A stretch of 64,000 bases of DNA from Coturnix japonica. Lineage: Eukaryota; Chordata; Aves; Galliformes; Phasianidae. Position 1 is the stretch's first letter. Each line of letters begins with the position of its first letter. The DNA lies in assembly GCF_001577835.2 (NCBI RefSeq), contig NC_029521.1, positions 14,487,799 to 14,551,798 of the forward strand, read 5' to 3'. Positions 58,801 to 64,000 of this stretch are shown in pieces. The notes under the pieces are model-generated. The model was not told the DNA's origin. It searched no databases and saw only the letters and a program-made list of their open reading frames with translations. The position numbers and the translations under genes are program-made.

Positions 58801-61800
58801 TTCTAGTTCATTTTGCATAGAAAGAGAAAAGCGTCTCTTTAAAATAAAGTATCCGCTGCACAAAGTTAGCTTTGCATGTGCTTGGGAGATACAGAAGCTG
58901 TGTGCTGTGAGATAGGAAGCAAAGGAACACATCCACGGGAGTGAGGCACCTTCATCCATTTGGAATCTCCTCTTGAAGCATCTCAGTGAATGAAGTTATG
59001 TATGTTACTGATACTGTAGCATATAGCTGGGAAGAGCCAACCCAAAGGTAGCAGAGAAACAAATATTGGTGTACAGAACATGAAGGGTAGGTTGCTAGTA
59101 ACTTTTCCTCATCCTTTCTGATTGGATACCTTATTTTCTGCATTCACTACAAGCTGATAATGCTTACGTTTAATTTTAATCTAGACAGTCCCCATTCAGA
59201 GTTTGAACTGAGGGTTATTGAGGATCAAACCTGCTTTAGTCTCAGGCATGTTGGGCCAAAGCTGTTTCTGAGGAATGCTGAACTCTGTGGCGTTACCCAC
59301 GAATGAGCCAGGCCCATAGACTTCATCTTTCACATCTGTTTCTCTGCAGTGCACTGGGCTGCCAAAAGGAGGATTGGATTTCTGATCACTCAGTCCTTCA
59401 TCTTCAGCAGATATACCTTTATCAGGCTTTAGTGATTGCTTGCATCTAACCCACTGTACAGTGACACTGCAGGAGATGGCAGCTCATAGTTTTTTCCCAG
59501 TTGGGGGATATGTCTTGGCTCAGCACATTTGATAGGGAAAATTAATGAATTTGTACTTGGATGGAAGCTTCTCTCTCATCTCTGGTTTGCTAAGGCTCGT
59601 GGAAACCCATCTTTCATTTCACCTTAAATAAAGCTCCCATCATGGATGCCAAATCCTACTGTCTGTTCTCACACTCTTCACTGCACATTCACAACATACT
59701 TGCCAGTCCTAGGTAAAGTTTGTAGTGCTGCAGTAATACTTGACTTACATTCAAGCATTTGTCCTTGTATCTTTATTCATTTATCTTAGTTGTTGTTTAT
59801 TTTTTCCTTCTGTTTAGGGTTGCATACTTGAAGTTATTTCCTCTGGCCTGATTGCTTTCTTCTCTAGTATTCCTACATATATAATATTCTGTATATTCCT
59901 CACTCCTCTAACCCAGAAACCTTTAGTGTTCATATTAATCTCCGGAAATCATGCGCTTCCCTTGCATCCTGTTATGTGTAATCCATGAACTCTCTTACCC
60001 CTAAATAGTCAGAACTTCTCTAAAGGACAGCAAGAACCCTCAGAATCCACCTGGTCACACCCTGAAGGGGACCTTGAAGAACCGTATTGTTTCCTTCTGC
60101 TTGTCTGTCCTGATCCCCTTTTGGACCTGTTGAAACTGAATTATTCCTGATGAAGAAAAGTTGAGGCATCCCTAAAACTACCAGCTCTCTTTTCAATACA
60201 GCGGTCTCTTTGCAGAGCTTATGTGAGGATACTACTAGCACAGTCTTCATGTTGCATTCTTACTTGCTTCAAGGAACAGCGAACCCATTAAGTGAAGATA
60301 TTTCAGTTTGTCATCTGGAGACAAGTGAACCACTCAGGCAGGTGGATAGGGGAGTCTGCACTTCTCAGATCTGCTGTTTCAAGATTCAGTCAGACTCAAG
60401 TAAATACTAGTGGCTTTAGAAGAGTGTGTGGTCAATCTTTCCCTGTACACTCAGGGTAAAGATGATTAGCTTCATTGTAATATGGAGCCTGAAGTTGGAG
60501 TGGGAGGTGCATGTAATTTGGGTCTTGCTTTACAGGGTGTGGAAGGAAACCAATTCTTGCTCTGCTGTCAGAACTCACTTTATAAGCCAGTGCTCCCTGT
60601 TGGTGCTGTATGTCACAACAGTCTTGACCCACTCTCCTGTGCATCTCTGTGGGAAGATATGAGCAACTGGACAGCAGTGAATGTTTCAGAAATGTACTGG
60701 GTTGTCTTAAGAGAAATGCTTTCCCTTCTACTGTGTACAGTAGTATGGCACAGTCCTGCACGTATGTGTCTAGCAGAATATGAACTGCGAAACATCTGCT
60801 TCTTCAGGCCTCTGGGACCTCTCTGTGGTTTGGAAAGGGGAGGCCTTTGATCTGTGGTTTGTGTGGGAGAGGTAGATGATACTGTGGTTTGCAAACAACT
60901 GATGGTTCTCATTTTTCCTTCAAGGAGAAGAATAGTGTAGATCAGGACAGCACATAAATGGCTCAGAGTAAGCATGCGGGTTGCTCTGCGAGTTGCAATT
61001 TACTTGTCATGGTATATGCTTAAGCAAAGTGATAGCATTCACTGTGTCTTTAAGCCACAGGCCTGCTTTAGGGGCAGCAGGAAATGCTCAAAAACTAGCA
61101 ATAAAACCCCGGGAGCTGAACATTTCCTTCTCCATCCCTCCAGGGCATGTAGCAGTTGTTCACCCCAGGCAAAAGTGCTCCCCCTTCTAATCTCAACTTG
61201 TCTGTAGATGGTATGTATTGAACCCAAGACAGGATCTGTAGCACTGCCAGTGCAATTTTAGGTTTCAAAGGAGCGTGACTGCCATTATCCCTCCTAACCC
61301 TGGAGGTTATGTTCAGTAGTTTGAGGGAGGGCTGCTGAGAAAATGCTGAGCTTGAGCAGAAACTGCTGTGTGTATGCTTGCCTGCATTTGGGGAGGGTGA
61401 TGCTCAATAAGCAGCTCTGAATGAAAGAACGAGGCTGTGCTTGTGCCCATGCAAGAGTGGGAAAGCTTTGGTATGTGGGAGTTCAGCACCCTATGTACAA
61501 TCTGATGCAGTGGATCAAGCCAAAGATCTGTTTTTCCTGGGTTCCTCTCTCCTTACAAAGTGAATGTTTAAGGGAGGAAACAAAAGCCAGATAGGTATAT
61601 ACTTGTCTGTGATATGCAGCATTTAGCAATCAGCTGGAAGATTTCTTGAAACTGAGAATACGCTGGGCCTGTGGCTGGTACTCAGGCTCCCATGACATGC
61701 TTCCTTTGGGCAGGGGTCTGGTAGCACTGAGAAGGTTGGGAAGGAGATGCTGTGTGCTGGCAGAGGGACTGCTGCTAAGACCTGTAGCAACTCTCTCGAC

Positions 61801-62084
61801 AGCTTTGCCTTTGTTTCTGTGGGAGAGGCTGGTTTTGTGGCATTTAGTGCCTAAATTTGATCCCTGCTGGAGATGATGCTACTGTTAATGAGGAATGATG
61901 TTCTTAAAATGAAAACTCTTTTTCTTTTGAAATCAGTGATGTACTCTAAAATCCCAGCTTTGAGGGCTTCTGTGTGTCAGATGGAGAGGAATCCTAACAT
62001 TTTGGAATGTTTTTTATTGTGAAGTCCTTAACAGCTTGGTGACTCCTACTTATCATGACTTCTTCACCACTGCTGACATTTCCA
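55861..62084. other. Non-coding stretch, no gene recognised
   Basis: Unique DNA, apart from the regulatory-looking block at 57800-58330. Short pyrimidine-rich runs occur at 57318-57366. I see no exon supported by both splice signals and a recognisable peptide. Confidence 0.4.
57800..58330. promoter_or_regulatory. Candidate conserved non-coding element
   Basis: Contains SOX-like words (ACAATAAAGCC, GAAACAATTTCC), a CACAATAAAG word, a GTCAATTAAG homeodomain-like word and an isolated CpG-bearing GACGTCGCG (about 58188-58196) in DNA that otherwise lacks CpG. Persisting CpGs outside an island suggest selection or local hypomethylation. Function is inferred. Confidence 0.25.
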
Positions 62085-62460
62085 AGGAACACTAGCAGGT
62101 CAGAAAGTCAGCTTAGAGAAGCTGAGCTGCTTCTTCACCACATTATGCTCACCAAGCCTGGTGCTTTATAACTCTGTCCTTAATGATTTTCTCAGCTATT
62201 TTTCCTGGTACTGGCGTAAGGCTCACTGAGGTCTATAATTCCCATGATTGCCCTTAGCACCTCTTTTAAAAGAAGCGCAGTGTTGGCTCTCCTCCAACCT
62301 GGTGTGTGAGTGACTGGTTTTGATGATAAATCGCATTTTTTCGTTAGTAATTTCTTCTATACCTTGATTTCTTTAGAGCGTTTGCATAAATGTCACCTGG
62401 TCCTGGGGGTTTCTTACCATTTCAATTTTTAAGTTACACTATGATGTCTTTTTTTCTTCC
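62085..62460 (-). mobile_element. Ancient L3/CR1-clade LINE fragment, minus strand
   Basis: On the minus strand, starting near 62270, one frame reads FKRGAKGNHGNYRP, matching the reverse-transcriptase motif FKKG...DPGNYRPVSLTS of L3 and old CR1 elements. The bases after it (CCAGTACCAGGAAAAATAGC) correspond to the SVPGKI segment. Upstream, CCCCCAGGACCAGGTGACAT matches the GPGDI-type block before it. Later stops show the copy is dead. It is far more diverged than the avian CR1 copies here. Confidence 0.7.
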
Positions 62461-64000
62461 TTTAGAGTTTTTATCTGTTTTTCTCTACTGTTGTTGCTGT
62501 TTGTGTGTGATTAGAAGGTCAGCATCATGTGGTGAATCAGGGTGCCCTGATTTCAGGCTGGAGATCCCTGGTTGATTCACAACAGAAACAGTTCTTACAT
62601 CAAGGAGCTTGTGGACAGACTTTTAGAGGCTATCAGAGCCTTTATCTAATTTTGCTCCTATGAGGGCATATGAGAAAACTTATTCTTAGTCCATCTGACC
62701 AGAGTAAATGTAGCTGGAAGGTACCTATCTGCATTCAACAGTGTTGCCCGTGGATGGCAATTAAGAGAAAAGAGACCACAGGCCTGCAGCACTGACATCC
62801 TTTTACTGAAACATGGGGATGAGTTGCCTGGTTTCAGAACTCCCTGCTCCTCATTTTCTTCGGTTTTCCCGTCTTATCAAATGTTTAAATAACAGTATGA
62901 GGAAGTTTCTGAGCTGTTTCTATCAATGAGTTTATATTCGGCTTTTACTGTTTCATGTTTCTGTGCTGTCAGGTGTGGTAGCAAATGAACCTGGAGTTTC
63001 TGGGCTTCTGCTATGAATTGGGGCAGCCAGAGCTGTCTACTGTGACTCGCATGCTATGAAGTGAAGTGAGTGTGCAGAATGGACTTTAGCAGTCCCCACA
63101 TTGTCTGCACCGCTTGGATCTGAGAAGATCAAAGGGTGCAAAGCCCATGAGTCTGCACAGCCCATTTGGGCTTCCACTTACCATGCCACTGTAACTGGTG
63201 CTTGCTGTCTGCCTACTGGATGTAGCTCAAGTCTGCTCAGCCAAGTCTGTGCATGTGATCTTGTGAGCCAATGCATCTCAATTTGCTCGTGTATACTTAT
63301 GGCTGCATAAATGTATGGGTCTGTGAAAATTTTGATTCTAAAGGAGAGCCTACATGTGTTGGTATGTTCCTCTTCATGTCTGCACGTATTCCTGTGTGAA
63401 CCTGCATTCAGAACAAAGGAAGATGCTTCTGTTAATTTGTCAGTTCTGGAAAATAAGTAATCCTATGTTTAATTTTAGAACAGAGGAACTGAAGAACAAA
63501 CTTGATCGGAAGGAATTTTGGGAATTGCATTCACACAACTTACACTCTAGTCTCATGTTTTAATTGTCATGCCATGTTTCTCAGACATGTTATGATTTCT
63601 GTGCAAGTTGTAAATCCCTGTTCTCGGTGAATCCCATTAGAATGTCCCCATAAATGCATTCCCCCTTCACAGTCCAGTATTTCTGACCATGTCTGCACAA
63701 TAGAATATCCAGAACTTCATCATCCAATTCACACTGCTTAACAACCCACTATCATTATTTGGTCTAAACTCTGCAGTCTTTCCCCTCATATAGATCCTGC
63801 ATCATCTCCTCACCTCACTCCTGCTGTCAGCATCTTTCTGAATGGAGTCTGCTACAAGAGAATGAGCCCTACCCATTTCCCCTCCCTTCCCCACTCCCAG
63901 CAGGCAGGCAATATGGCACAGAGCAGCCTCCAACGTCCCTTTAGTCACTTCTCCACTGTCGGTGTCATAGGGCTAGTGTTTAAGCATTTTCACGCTGGAT
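62461..64000. other. Non-coding stretch to window end
   Basis: Unique AT-rich sequence with short overlapping frames. No gene, RNA or named repeat recognised. Confidence 0.4.

Noticed and set aside
60432-60975. Overlapping frames of 109-122 codons on both strands
   Set aside because: No recognisable domain, no supporting splice signals and mutual overlap; likely chance.
1-64000. CRISPR arrays, operons or prokaryotic mobile elements
   Set aside because: Split genes, CR1 and mariner elements and CpG islands show nuclear vertebrate DNA; no direct-repeat/spacer pattern is present.

Overview
The window looks like bird nuclear DNA, most likely chicken or a close galliform. It holds CR1 LINE 3' ends in both orientations, two mariner copies of the Galluhop (Mariner1_GG) type, CpG-island promoters, intron-split vertebrate genes and very old MIR-like SINE remnants. 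No repeat or gene database was searched; calls rest on reading the sequence and on remembered family sequences.

The gene-bearing part is the first 19 kb. FBXL15 (+ strand, coding 6844-8733, 3 coding exons, 290 codons) and CUEDC2 (- strand, coding 16101 down to 10113, 8 coding exons, 284 codons) are convergent. This is the tail-to-tail order known from human 10q24. Every splice junction was placed by eye with GT/AG ends and matching codon phase, and both proteins match their human orthologues end to end. FBXL15 is the substrate-recognition subunit of an SCF ubiquitin ligase acting on SMURF1 in BMP signalling. CUEDC2 is a ubiquitin-binding CUE-domain adaptor. Each gene has a CpG-island promoter: about 5340-6270 with an NRF1 palindrome, and about 18400-18720 with E-box/CRE sites and a YY1 site in the CUEDC2 sense direction. 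A third CpG-rich block at 1-640 carries a (GGCAC)n repeat and has no assignable gene.

From about 18.7 kb to the end I see no protein gene. The stretch contains a tRNA-like Pol III element abutting the CUEDC2 promoter, a 0.5 kb minisatellite open in all six frames (19001-19517), CR1 fragments (22456-23124, 45800-45876, 49850-50015, 55578-55860), an ancient L3/CR1-clade LINE fossil (62085-62460), five MIR-like fossils (27-42 kb), two mariner derivatives, an intact-looking tRNA-Glu(TTC) gene (49721-49792), and an isolated CpG island with a CTCF-like core (44850-45130). Several stretches rich in homeodomain, MEF2 and SOX-type sites (31.7, 37.3, 43.0 and 57.8 kb) could be distal enhancers.

No clearly new biological system is visible. 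The items most worth testing are a degenerate miR-146-like hairpin at 24158-24215, lying where mammals carry MIR146B relative to CUEDC2; the isolated CpG island at 45 kb; the tRNA-like element beside the CUEDC2 promoter; and two well-formed orphan candidate exons (1990-2072 and 20546-20644).
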